Below are positions 1-9,167 of a stretch of DNA of 38,403 nucleotides, piece by piece; the first letter of the stretch is position 1; the number at the start of each line of letters is the position of its first letter. The notes under the pieces were generated by a model. The model ran no database searches. It was not told where the DNA came from and saw nothing but the letters and a program-made list of their open reading frames with translations. The translations under genes and the position numbers were made by a program. Source of the stretch: Thermoguttaceae bacterium (GTDB taxonomy: Bacteria > Planctomycetota > Planctomycetia > Pirellulales > Thermoguttaceae); assembly GCA_017937685.1 (NCBI GenBank), contig JAGBDD010000041.1, forward strand, positions 1 to 38,403. The letters are read 5' to 3'.

Positions 1-589
1 GAAATCGAACGTTTCTTTCGACGTATTCAGGACTTCCGTCGAATCGCGACGCGTTGCGATAAACTCGACGTTATGTTTTCGGCGTTTTTAAACTTTGTCG
101 CAATCGTTATTTTACTTAATCGTTAATGGCAACACGCCCTAGGCGTATTGTCGTAGACTTTCTTGTCGGCGATTTTTTTAGGGAACGTCGTTGTTTTCCC
201 CGAGTTTGGTAAACGCGGCGCGTTGGGCCGCCGCGTAGCGGCTTGCGCTTTTCTCTAATAGAGGGCGAACGCCGGAAGTTTTGAGCTGAAAAAATAAAAT
301 TTCTCCATTTTTTTTCCGACGCCTTCGCGGTTAACGGCGATCAATATAACCGTTTTCTCAGAAAAATTTTTCGAGCGATTATATTTTATCGCCGCCGTTA
401 CTACGTTATCTAATTTCGCCTTTTTTTTTCACGCGCCGCGCGAAGAATATAACGCCGCTTGATTATCGCAACCTATTTTTTGTGAAGCCCACGTTTCGCC
501 ATTCGCTTAAAAAAGATGATATTCTTTCGCCTTTCCTTGCCGGTTGTGAGGGAAATAACCTTTTTGCCGACAGCGCGTAAAAATCGCTC
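1..589. other. Intergenic region upstream of smc, no gene found
   Basis: No convincing coding region is seen on either strand; short open frames here lack a ribosome binding site and a recognisable protein. The stretch has several long A/T runs, unlike the coding DNA next to it. Around 226-257 a nested GC-rich hairpin (GCCGC/GCGGC inside GCGC/GCGC) is followed by CTTTTCTC and could be a weak plus-strand terminator for a gene left of the window. Nothing else could be assigned. Confidence 0.5.
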
Positions 590-618
590 TTGCGGGAAAC
601 GGGGAAATTGGGTAAAAT
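590..618 (+). promoter_or_regulatory. Predicted sigma70-type promoter for smc
   Basis: TTGCGG at 590-595 and TAAAAT at 613-618 are separated by 17 bases. The start of transcription would be near 625, giving a leader of about 93 bases before the smc ATG. Prediction from the consensus only. Confidence 0.45.
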
Positions 619-717
619 CGCTCGCCTCGGAGTGTTTTCGAGCGTTTATCGACTTCCCCATTTTCCCCATTGCGAGCGGTTCGCCGCCCGGTTTTTATCT
701 CGTTTCGTCGCGCTAAG

Positions 718-3700
718 ATGTTAAAATCGATCGAGTTATACGGCTTCAAGAGTTTCGCGGATCGGACGCGAATCGAGTTGGACGAGGGTATCTGCGCCCT
801 CGTCGGCCCGAACGGCTCCGGGAAGTCGAACGTCGTCGACGCGATCAAATGGGCGCTCGGCGAACAGAGCGCGAAACGCCTCCGCGGCGACGAAATGTCC
901 GACGTCGTTTTCAACGGCTCCGCGTCGCGTCAGCCCCTCTCGGCGGCGGAAGTAACCCTTTCGTTCGACAACCGCAAACGCTTCCTCGCGATCGACGCGG
1001 ACGAAATCCACCTCACGCGGCGCGTCTACCGAAGCGGCGAGTCGGAGTATTTAATCAACGGGAACGCAAGCCGTTTGAAAGACTTCCGCGAGATCGTCGC
1101 CGGCGTCGGGCTCGGGTCGCAAGGGTACGCCGTCATCGAACAGGGCCGCGTCGAAGCGCTGTTGCAAAGTTCGAGCGCGCAACGTCGGGCCGTCTTGGAG
1201 GAAGCCGCGGGCGTTTCCCGATTCAACGCGAAAAAGCAGGAGGTCGCCCGTCGACTCGAACGCGTCGAGCAAAATTTGCTCCGCCTCTCCGATTTAGTCG
1301 GCGAAGTCGAAAGCCAGCTCCGCAAGACGAAAGCGCAAGCCGGAAAAGCGGAAAATTACCGACGTTACGCCGCGCGTCTGCAAAAACTTCGCGTCGAAGT
1401 CGCCCTCTTCGATTGGCGCCTCAAAACGACCGAACGCGAACAAACGACCGTCGAAACGACCGATTTCGCCGAGTTTCAAGCGACCGCCGAACAACGAATC
1501 GCCGCCGCCGAGACCGCGCAACGAGACGCCGCCTCCAAACTAACCGCCGTCGAAGCGGAACTGCGCCGCGTCGAAGCGGAGCTTTCCGGCGTTCGCGAAC
1601 GGATCGCCGCCGAAACGTCGACCGTCGATTTTCAGTCGGCGCAGGTCGACGATTGGACGGCGGAAGTCCGACGCGGTCGCGCTCAAGCGGTCGAACTCGG
1701 CGTTCAAGGCGTCGACGCCGACGCGTCGTCGCGCCAAACGGAAGCGGAACTGACCGACGCCCGCGCCGCCGTCGAGCAAATCGCGAAAGAGTTCGCCGCC
1801 GAAACCGCCGCGCTCGAAAAGTTGGCGACGCAAGCCGAGTCGCTAACCGCCGAACGCGAAACGTTTCGAGCGAAACGCCAAGAGAAAAACGCCGACGCGA
1901 GCCGCTTCGCCGGGGAGTTGGCCGCGCTCGAAACCCGCCGACGAACGCTCGAACAGTCGAAAACGCAAAAAATTCGGCAAAAAGAGGAAGTCGAGCGGCA
2001 AATCGCGGAACTTTCGGCGCAGTTCGGCGTTCTCAAGGGGAACGTCGACGAACTCGACCGCAAGCGCGAAACGTCGTTCCAACGGCTCGGCGAGTTGAAA
2101 AAGCGACGCGAAGAACTCCGGCGCGACCTCGGCGCTCGGCAAGTCGAGTTTTCCGAACTCGAACGGAAGCGAACCGCGTTCGTCGAACGTTCGACGCTCC
2201 TGCAAGATTTACTCCGCAAGTACGAAGGGCTAAGTCCCGGCGTCAAGGAGGTTTTGCGCTCGATCGACAATCCGGAATCGCCGTTCCGCAACGCGTTCGG
2301 TCTCGTCGCCGACCTGATTCGCGTCAACGTCGAGGCGGCGCCGCTCGTCGAATTGGCGCTCGGCCCGACGGCGCAATACGTCGTCGTCCCGCCCGATCCG
2401 GAGCTTTTCCGCTTCATCGAACGGAACGGTTCGCGCTTCGCCGGACGCGTCGGTTTCATTTGGCTCGACCCGAACCCGAGCAAAGCGATTCCGTTGAACC
2501 CGCAATTCGACGGCAAACCGGGCGTCCTCGGTCGCGCCGACCAATTCGTCGAGACGGAGCCCCGTTTCGCCGCGCTCGTCCAACGGCTCCTTTACCGCTC
2601 TTGGATCGTCGAGTCGATTTCGGTCGCGAAGCAGCTTTACCGCGAAGGGGGCGAGCCGACGAACTTCCTCGCCGCCGACGGTTCCCTTTTAACCGCCGAC
2701 GGAACGCTCGTCGTCGGCTCCGCGCAAGGGAGCGCCGGACTGATTTCGCGACGCAGCGAATTGGCCGCGCTCTCGACCGATATGCAAAAGCTCGACGCGG
2801 AGTTCGAACGCCTTCAAGCGACCGTCGCGGAACTGAAAACCGCGCTCGCGACCGCCGACGCCGAGTTCGAAGCGGAAGCGGTCGTTCAGCGCGAAACGAC
2901 GCAAGCGCTCGACGCGATTCGACTTCGCCAAACGGCGACCGCCGAACGGGACGCCCAAATCCGCGGTCGTTTCGCCCAACTCGAAAAGGAAACGTCGGAA
3001 CTCGCGCAAGAACTCGACAAAACGCTCGCCGAACTCGACGTCAAGCAAGAGGCGAAAACCGCGTTCGACGCCGGGGTCGCCGAACTCGACGCCCGTCTCG
3101 CCGCGATTCAAGAGTCGAGCGACGCGGTCGCCGCCGAACGTCAAGAAAAGTTGAAACGGACGACGAACCTAAAAATCGAACTCGCCAAGACGGAGGAACG
3201 CGTCGGCTTTTTGAACGACCTCCTCAAACGCCTCGACGACGCTCGGCTCGAACGCGGGCGCCGAACCGCCGAAAACGAACGCCGCGTCGAATCGCTCCGC
3301 GAACGGATTCGAGTCGCCGAGTTGACGATTTTGAACGGAACCGCGACCCTCGCCGGGCTTTACTCGGCGAAAGAAACGCTTTCGACCGCGCAAAAAACGG
3401 CGAACTCCGAACGGCGACGGCTCGCGACCCTCCGCGACGAAGCGGCGCTCGTCGTCAAAACGAACCGCGACGCGCTTGAAAAACGACGCGAAGAGATTCG
3501 CTCGAAAGAAATCGCCGCCGAACGGCTCGCGCAAGAAATTAAAACGCTCGAAGAACGAATCCGCGAAGATTACGGGCTCGACCTCGCCGACGCGAAATTC
3601 CGCGTCGAAGAGGAAAACGAACGACGAAGTTCGAAAAACGACGGTAAAAATTCCGCGAACGCCGCCGACGCCTCCGACGACGCGCAAAATAACGTCGACG

Positions 3701-4470
3701 ACGACCGAGAAATCGTCGTTCCCCGCGACGCGTCGGGCGCCCGCCGCCGTCAAAAGGAAATCGAAGAGTTGCGCAAAAAACTTCGCGACCTCGGCCCGGT
3801 CAATTTGGAAGCGATCGAAACGCTCGAAACGCTCAAAACCCGGTACGCGACGCTGTTCAACCAATACAACGACCTCGTCGCGGCGCGCAAGTCGATCCAA
3901 AAGATTATCGAGCGCGTCAACGGCGACTGCCGCCGCCTCTTCGAAGAAACGTTTGAAGCGGTTAAAATTTATTTTTGCAATATTTTCCAAAAACTTTTTG
4001 GGGGCGGGCGCGCCGACCTAACGCTCGAAGACCCGTCGAATCCGCTCGAAAGCGGCGTCGATATTGTCGCGCGACCGCCGGGCAAAGAGTTGAAGAGTTT
4101 GACGCTGATGAGCGGCGGTGAAAAGTCGCTGACCTGCGTCGCGCTCCTGTTGGCGATTTTCCAATATCGAACGAGCCCGATTTGCGTTCTCGACGAAGTC
4201 GACGCCGCGCTCGACGAAGGAAACGTCAACCGATTCGCAAACGCCTTGCGCGACTTTATTCCGGCGACGCAGTTTTTACTCGTTACGCACTCGAAAAAAA
4301 CGATGTCGTCGGCCAAGTCGATTTACGGCGTTACGATGGAGGACTCCGGCGTCTCGAAAATCCTTTCGGTGCGTTTCGACGACGTCGGCGAAGACGGCGA
4401 AATTTTGATTAAGGAAAAAACGCCGGTCGCGCAGACGCCGAAAATTGCGCGCGGAACCGCCGCCGGGTAA
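718..4470 (+). CDS. smc: Chromosome segregation ATPase SMC
   Basis: Structural maintenance of chromosomes protein, the ATPase core of the bacterial condensin that compacts and separates daughter chromosomes; family partners ScpA and ScpB are not in the window. The 1250-residue product has the full architecture: head with Walker A GPNGSGKSN at residues 30-38, a long Arg/Glu-rich coiled coil, a hinge at about 505-670, a second coiled coil, then the ABC signature LMSGGEKSL near 1130 and Walker B CVLDEVDAALDEG with the catalytic Glu near 1160. The open frame extends back to a TTG at 670, but the ATG at 718 is chosen because MLKSIELYGFKSF is where the family begins. A low-complexity Asn/Asp/Ala-rich stretch at about 965-1005 interrupts the C-terminal coiled coil and is probably a local insertion. 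The next gene is about 400 bases downstream. Confidence 0.97.
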   Translation: MLKSIELYGFKSFADRTRIELDEGICALVGPNGSGKSNVVDAIKWALGEQSAKRLRGDEMSDVVFNGSASRQPLSAAEVTLSFDNRKRFLAIDADEIHLTRRVYRSGESEYLINGNASRLKDFREIVAGVGLGSQGYAVIEQGRVEALLQSSSAQRRAVLEEAAGVSRFNAKKQEVARRLERVEQNLLRLSDLVGEVESQLRKTKAQAGKAENYRRYAARLQKLRVEVALFDWRLKTTEREQTTVETTDFAEFQATAEQRIAAAETAQRDAASKLTAVEAELRRVEAELSGVRERIAAETSTVDFQSAQVDDWTAEVRRGRAQAVELGVQGVDADASSRQTEAELTDARAAVEQIAKEFAAETAALEKLATQAESLTAERETFRAKRQEKNADASRFAGELAALETRRRTLEQSKTQKIRQKEEVERQIAELSAQFGVLKGNVDELDRKRETSFQRLGELKKRREELRRDLGARQVEFSELERKRTAFVERSTLLQDLLRKYEGLSPGVKEVLRSIDNPESPFRNAFGLVADLIRVNVEAAPLVELALGPTAQYVVVPPDPELFRFIERNGSRFAGRVGFIWLDPNPSKAIPLNPQFDGKPGVLGRADQFVETEPRFAALVQRLLYRSWIVESISVAKQLYREGGEPTNFLAADGSLLTADGTLVVGSAQGSAGLISRRSELAALSTDMQKLDAEFERLQATVAELKTALATADAEFEAEAVVQRETTQALDAIRLRQTATAERDAQIRGRFAQLEKETSELAQELDKTLAELDVKQEAKTAFDAGVAELDARLAAIQESSDAVAAERQEKLKRTTNLKIELAKTEERVGFLNDLLKRLDDARLERGRRTAENERRVESLRERIRVAELTILNGTATLAGLYSAKETLSTAQKTANSERRRLATLRDEAALVVKTNRDALEKRREEIRSKEIAAERLAQEIKTLEERIREDYGLDLADAKFRVEEENERRSSKNDGKNSANAADASDDAQNNVDDDREIVVPRDASGARRRQKEIEELRKKLRDLGPVNLEAIETLETLKTRYATLFNQYNDLVAARKSIQKIIERVNGDCRRLFEETFEAVKIYFCNIFQKLFGGGRADLTLEDPSNPLESGVDIVARPPGKELKSLTLMSGGEKSLTCVALLLAIFQYRTSPICVLDEVDAALDEGNVNRFANALRDFIPATQFLLVTHSKKTMSSAKSIYGVTMEDSGVSKILSVRFDDVGEDGEILIKEKTPVAQTPKIARGTAAG

Positions 4471-4858
4471 CTTTTTTTCGGAATCGACGCGATTTTCGCA
4501 AAAAGCGCCGCCGCGCGACGCGGTCGCGTCCCCTAAGAAAAAATGTTAAAATAACGAAAAATTAAGGAAGAAAACGCCCCGACGCCGCGTTTTTCAGCGT
4601 CGCGAGAAGCCGCCGACCGTCAATTTTTAATTTATTTGACAAAAAAGATGTTTTTTAGTATTTCTTTTTTGGAGACGAAGGAGTATAATTCGCGTTGTCG
4701 ACCAAACGACGCCCAACCGCGCGGTTTCCGCTCGAAAGCGTCCGTTTTGTCGCCCCTATCCTAACCGACTCCTCTTCGTCGCGGTCGCCGCGGCGGTTTT
4801 CGAACCGCAAGCGCCCGGCGCGACGACCGCTCGAGGCGTCGACCCTATTTTCCTGTTT
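4471..4858. other. Intergenic region between smc and the acidic-protein gene
   Basis: No gene is seen. A TTGACA occurs at 4636-4641 and a TATAAT at 4684-4689, but they are 42 bases apart and cannot be one promoter; either could work with a weak partner. The AT-rich part at 4620-4690 is the likely promoter region for the gene at 4880. A small hairpin (CGACGC/GCGTCG near 4580-4602) is too weak to call a terminator for smc. Confidence 0.4.
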
Positions 4859-4866
4859 TTGACTTT

Positions 4867-4872
4867 AAGGAG
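4867..4872 (+). promoter_or_regulatory. Ribosome binding site AAGGAG deciding a GTG start
   Basis: AAGGAG lies seven bases before GTG at 4880. The in-frame TTG at 4859 lies upstream of this site and so cannot use it. This places the start of the acidic protein at 4880. Confidence 0.75.
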
Positions 4873-4879
4873 TCGAATC

Positions 4880-5248
4880 GTGAAATTTGATTTGAATAGC
4901 GCTTGGGAAAACGAAAGCTCGTTTGATTTTTCGAATAACGGAGCCCTTGGCGCCGTTTTGTCGCCGAATCCCGTCGGATTGGCCGCGTCGCGCGACGACG
5001 ATGACGATTACGACGAAGAAGACGACGATTGGGACGAAGAGGACGACGAAGACGACGACTGGGACGAAGACGACGACGAAGATTGGGACGACGAAGACGA
5101 CGAATGGCTCGACGAAGACGACGACGATGACGGCTGGGTCGACGACGACGATGACGAAGACGACGACTATTGGCAAGAAGTCGACGAGGACGACGAAGAC
5201 GACGACTACGACGGTCAAGATTACGACGACGAAGACGACGATTATTAA
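4880..5248 (+). CDS. Extremely acidic Asp/Glu-rich small protein, function unknown
   Basis: A 122-residue protein that I do not recognise. Residues 1-38 (starting MKFDLNSAWENESSFDF) have ordinary composition and no signal peptide. Residues 39-122 are almost entirely Asp and Glu: by my count 66 of 84, with single Trp or Tyr residues spaced through the tract about every four to ten positions. There is essentially no basic residue after Arg38. Such tails are known in DNA mimics, histone-like chaperones and calcium or cation binders, but none of these can be assigned here. The GTG start is set by AAGGAG at 4867. The gene sits alone between smc and polA on the same strand. The reading frame is supported by the clean AAGGAG site, the unusual but consistent composition, and a stop right after a final Tyr. 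Low-complexity GAC/GAA repeats may make its length variable. Confidence 0.75.
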   Translation: MKFDLNSAWENESSFDFSNNGALGAVLSPNPVGLAASRDDDDDYDEEDDDWDEEDDEDDDWDEDDDEDWDDEDDEWLDEDDDDDGWVDDDDDEDDDYWQEVDEDDEDDDYDGQDYDDEDDDY

Positions 5249-5544
5249 TCGTTCTTTGCGGCGTTTCGTCGCTTAAACGTCGAAACCTAAAACGCCGACG
5301 CGGCGCAACCGTCGGCGGACGGGCGTTTTACGCCTCCTGTTCGCGCTCGGAACGTTTCGTCGCTTCCGACGCGCGGTTTTGGCGTTTCTTGCGTTTTATT
5401 TTATCCCCCGCTTTCCCTCTCCTTTTTTCCCCCTTTCCGCTCGACGGGCGTTTTCGAACGTTTGCCTCCAACGATCGACGTCGACGACGCGCGCCGTCGT
5501 CGCGTTTTGCCGCTTTAGTCGGCGGCGTTTAGGAACCCCGTTCG

Positions 5545-8500
5545 ATGATTTCGCTCGCAGGAAAAACGGTTTGCGTCGTCGACGCTTACGGTCTTATTTA
5601 TCAAGTCTTTCACGCGCCCGGAATGGAGATGACGAACGCGCAAGGCGAGCCGACCGGCGCCGCGTTCGGTTTTGTTCGCGACGTCCTCGGCCTAATGCGC
5701 AAACTTTCTCCGGATTACCTCCTTTGCGCTTACGATATGCGCGCCAAGACGTTTCGGAGCGAGCTTTACCCGGAATACAAGGCGAATCGGAGCGCGACGC
5801 CGGACGATTTGCTCCTGCAGTTCGACTTCACTCGGGAGTTTTTGAAGGCGGTCGGCGTTCCGGCGCTCGGCGTCGTCGGGTTCGAAGCGGACGACGTCTT
5901 GGCGACGGTCGCGCGAACGGTTTCCGAACTCGGCGGCGAGACGATTTTGGCGACGAGCGACAAGGACGCCCGCCAACTTCTTGACGACAGAACGTCGATT
6001 TATCTCCTCCGCAAGGAGAAATTTTACCGCGCGCCGGAACTCCTCGCCGATTGGGGAATTCGCCCCGATCAAGTCGTCGACTTCCAAGCGTTGGTCGGCG
6101 ACTCGTCGGACAACGTTCCGGGCGTTCCGCTGATCGGCCCGAAGGTCGCCGGCGACTTGTTGCAGAAGTTCGAGACGCTCGAAGGCGTTTTCGACGCGGC
6201 GGTCGGAATGAAGGGCAAGCGATACGAGAACATCCGCAACGGGCGCGATCTCGCGCTGTTAAGTCGCGAATTGGTCAAACTTCGAACCGACGTTCCGCTC
6301 GAAATCGATTGGGACGCGGCGCGACTCGGCGGCGTCGACCCGGAGCGTTTGCGCCGACTCTTCCAATATTGGGGTTTCCGTTCATTAATCGGAAAAGTCG
6401 ACGAGTTGGCCGAAACCTTCGGCGTCGCGACCGCCCCGCAATCCGATTGGTTCGACGGAATCGAAGCGCGCCGTCAAGGCTTTTTGAGCGGTTCCGCGAG
6501 CGCCGCGCCTTCCGACGCAAGCGCCGAAAAAACGCTCTTTAACGCCGTCTCGGAAAGTTCCGCGCCCGCCGTTTCCGCCGAAACCGCCGACGGCGTTCGC
6601 GACGGTTCGTTCGATTTCGACGCGGCGACGCCCCTCCTCGACCGTCTCGCCGTCTCGCAATACGGCTGCGCCCCGAAACCGCGCCCGGTCGCCGCGACGC
6701 CGGAAAACGCCGATTCGCCCGCCGATTTCGAACTTATTGGAACGGAACGTTTTGCGTCGAGCGCCGACTTCCCGTTCCCGGCGTTAAACTCGACGCAAAA
6801 CGCCCCGACCGCCGCGACGCTCGTCGACGACGCCGAGAAATTGGACGCGCTCAAAACCCGACTCGACTCGGCAAGCGTCTTGAGCTTGGCGACGCTCGTC
6901 CTCGAAGAGGCGGAATTCGGTCGCGTTCGTCCCCGTTTCGCGACCCTTTGCGGGCTCGCGCTCGCGGTTAGCCCGACGGAAGCGTTCTATCTCCCGTTCC
7001 GGGGCCCCCTTGGAACGCCGACGCTCGACGCCGCCGCGACGCTCGAAACGCTCCGCGACGCGCTCGAATCGCCGACGCTTCCGAAAATCGGCGCCGAAAT
7101 CAAGTTTGACGCGCTTGTTCTCCGCGACCTCGGCGTCCGACTCCGCGGCGTCGTTTTCGACGTTCTTCTCGCCGATTACCTCGTCCGGAGCGGCGAAACG
7201 CGCCGAACGCTCGCCGAAATCGCCGAAACTTACCTCGACCGTTCGACGTTCGATCTCAACGCGGCGACCGGAACCGGCAAAAAGCGGATTCCGCTCGACC
7301 TGCTCCCGCCGTCGACCTTAGCCGAACGCGCCGCCGACGCCGTTTTAATTCCGCTCGCCGCCGCCCCGATTTTGCGCGAAAAAATCGCCGCCGAACCCGC
7401 GCTCGAACGACTCGCGCTCGACCTCGAAACGCCGCTCGTCGAAACGCTCGCCGAAATGGAGCTTTCCGGAATCGCGATCGAACCGGAGCGTTTCCGCGCC
7501 GCGAACGCCGACTTTTTGCGCCGTCAAGAGACGCTCGAAACGGAAATCCGCGCCGCGATCGCCGCCGTCGACGAAACGCCCGGATTCGCCGAAACGATCA
7601 ATCTCAACTCGCCGAAACAGTTGCAACGCGTCCTTTTCGACGATCTCAAACTCCCGATCATCAAGAAAACGAAGACCGGCCCGAGCGTCGACGCGGAAGT
7701 CTTGGAGGAGTTGGCCCTCTTTCACCCGATTCCGGAAAAAATCGTCGAGTTGCGCCGCTTGACAAAACTTCGCGGAACCTACCTCGAACCCCTTCCGACG
7801 CAAGCGCTTCCGTCGACCGGGCGCGTTTGCGCGACCTTCAACCAAGCGGCGACGGCGACCGGGCGGCTCAGTTCGAGCGAACCGAACCTGCAAAACATTC
7901 CGGCCCGTTCCGAAAACGGCAAAATCATTCGCGCCGGGTTCGTTCCGGACGCGGCGCTCGGGTTCGACGCTTTTTTAAGTTGCGACTACAGCCAAATCGA
8001 ACTCCGCGTTTTGGCGCATTTTTCCGGCGACCCGGAGCTTCGACGGGCGTTCGCGGACGGCGAAGACGTACACGCGCTCGTCGCGAGCCGTCTCTTCGGC
8101 GTCGCTCAAGCCGACGTAACGCCGGATATGCGCCGCAAAGCGAAAGCGGTCAACTTCGGGCTCGTTTACGGGCAAACGTCGTTCGGCCTCTCGAAAGCGA
8201 TCGGCGTTTCGACCGGCGAAGCGGCGGCTTACATCGACGCGTTTTTCGCGACTTATCCGGGCGTTTTGACCTTTTTCGACCGCGTTCTCGACGACTGCGC
8301 TCGACGCGGGTTCGTTCAAACGCTCCTCGGACGACGCCGCGCCTTGACCGGCGTTCGCGGGGCTCGCGGTCGCAAAACGCTCAACTTCCCGGAGCGCGCC
8401 GCGATCAACGCCGTCGTTCAAGGAACCGCCGCCGACCTGATGAAGTTGGCGATGTTGGCCGTTTGGCGCCGCCTCAAAAAGGAAGGTTGGATCGCGTCTC

Positions 8501-8931
8501 GTTGGAGCGAGACGTTCGTCGACGCGCCCGGTTTCACCAAATTTACGCAAACCGCCGAAACAGCCCAAATCGCCGGAACCGTTCGAACCGCGTCGCCCGG
8601 CCCGACGCCGCAAGTCGCGAAATCAGCGAAGTCCGCCGCGCCGTCCCTTTTCGACGGTCTCGACGACTTCCTCGCCGAGCAAACCGCGTTAAACGCCGAC
8701 GTCGCGACCGCCGCCGATTCGCCGCTTAACGCCGCGTCGATCGCTAACGGCGGAACGCCGGAACGCGCCCGACTTTTGCTCCAAATACACGACGAACTCC
8801 TTTTCGAAACGCGCCGCGCCGACGCCGACGCCCTCGCGAAGATCGTCGTCGAAGAAATGCGACTCGGCGACCCGTTGACCGTTCCGCTCCAAATCGACGC
8901 GGAAATCGGCGCGAATTGGGGCGAGCTTTAA
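5545..8931 (+). CDS. polA: DNA polymerase I
   Basis: Repair and Okazaki-fragment polymerase with an N-terminal 5' nuclease. The product has 1128 residues, about 200 longer than E. coli or Taq enzymes. Residues 1-290 are the 5' nuclease, with the helix-hairpin region GDSSDNVPGVPLIGPKVA from 185. A Pro/Ala/Ser-rich linker follows (about 300-420). The 3'-5' exonuclease-like domain (about 430-610) looks inactive: the strand that should carry the catalytic DxE reads VLSLATLVLEEAE at about 445-457, and the third motif lacks its Tyr and Asp. The polymerase motifs are intact: motif A SCDYSQIELRVLAH with Asp814, motif B RKAKAVNFGLVYG from about 864, motif C QIHDELLFE with His1082 and Asp1083. An extra segment of about 75-90 residues, roughly 980-1073, lies just before motif C. 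ATG at 5545 is preceded by AGGA at 5531. No promoter was recognised in the 296 bases upstream. Confidence 0.97.
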   Translation: MISLAGKTVCVVDAYGLIYQVFHAPGMEMTNAQGEPTGAAFGFVRDVLGLMRKLSPDYLLCAYDMRAKTFRSELYPEYKANRSATPDDLLLQFDFTREFLKAVGVPALGVVGFEADDVLATVARTVSELGGETILATSDKDARQLLDDRTSIYLLRKEKFYRAPELLADWGIRPDQVVDFQALVGDSSDNVPGVPLIGPKVAGDLLQKFETLEGVFDAAVGMKGKRYENIRNGRDLALLSRELVKLRTDVPLEIDWDAARLGGVDPERLRRLFQYWGFRSLIGKVDELAETFGVATAPQSDWFDGIEARRQGFLSGSASAAPSDASAEKTLFNAVSESSAPAVSAETADGVRDGSFDFDAATPLLDRLAVSQYGCAPKPRPVAATPENADSPADFELIGTERFASSADFPFPALNSTQNAPTAATLVDDAEKLDALKTRLDSASVLSLATLVLEEAEFGRVRPRFATLCGLALAVSPTEAFYLPFRGPLGTPTLDAAATLETLRDALESPTLPKIGAEIKFDALVLRDLGVRLRGVVFDVLLADYLVRSGETRRTLAEIAETYLDRSTFDLNAATGTGKKRIPLDLLPPSTLAERAADAVLIPLAAAPILREKIAAEPALERLALDLETPLVETLAEMELSGIAIEPERFRAANADFLRRQETLETEIRAAIAAVDETPGFAETINLNSPKQLQRVLFDDLKLPIIKKTKTGPSVDAEVLEELALFHPIPEKIVELRRLTKLRGTYLEPLPTQALPSTGRVCATFNQAATATGRLSSSEPNLQNIPARSENGKIIRAGFVPDAALGFDAFLSCDYSQIELRVLAHFSGDPELRRAFADGEDVHALVASRLFGVAQADVTPDMRRKAKAVNFGLVYGQTSFGLSKAIGVSTGEAAAYIDAFFATYPGVLTFFDRVLDDCARRGFVQTLLGRRRALTGVRGARGRKTLNFPERAAINAVVQGTAADLMKLAMLAVWRRLKKEGWIASRWSETFVDAPGFTKFTQTAETAQIAGTVRTASPGPTPQVAKSAKSAAPSLFDGLDDFLAEQTALNADVATAADSPLNAASIANGGTPERARLLLQIHDELLFETRRADADALAKIVVEEMRLGDPLTVPLQIDAEIGANWGEL

Positions 8932-9167
8932 CGATTTTAACGCCGTTCGTTCGTCGCGGGGTTCGCTTATATACCGTCGATTCCGTCTCCGTTCGTTCCC
9001 GGGCGCGCTTACTTGCCGCCGATTCCGACGTCCGTTCGGCGCAGGGTTCGCTTATATGCTCCCGATTCCGGAGCGCGACGCGGCGGAGTCGGCCCGCTCC
9101 CCCGACTTCCTATTTCCCTTAATCCTCCCGTTTTACCCTATTACCCCGTTATATTAAGAGGCCGCCG

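Noticed and set aside
849..3479. Open frame of 876 codons inside smc in another plus-strand frame
   Set aside because: The product is almost all Arg, Pro and Ser with no domain; smc in the main frame has all family motifs. It is a shadow caused by rare stop codons.
4636..4689. TTGACA and TATAAT as one promoter for the acidic protein
   Set aside because: The spacing of 42 bases is far too long; no better partner for either hexamer was found.
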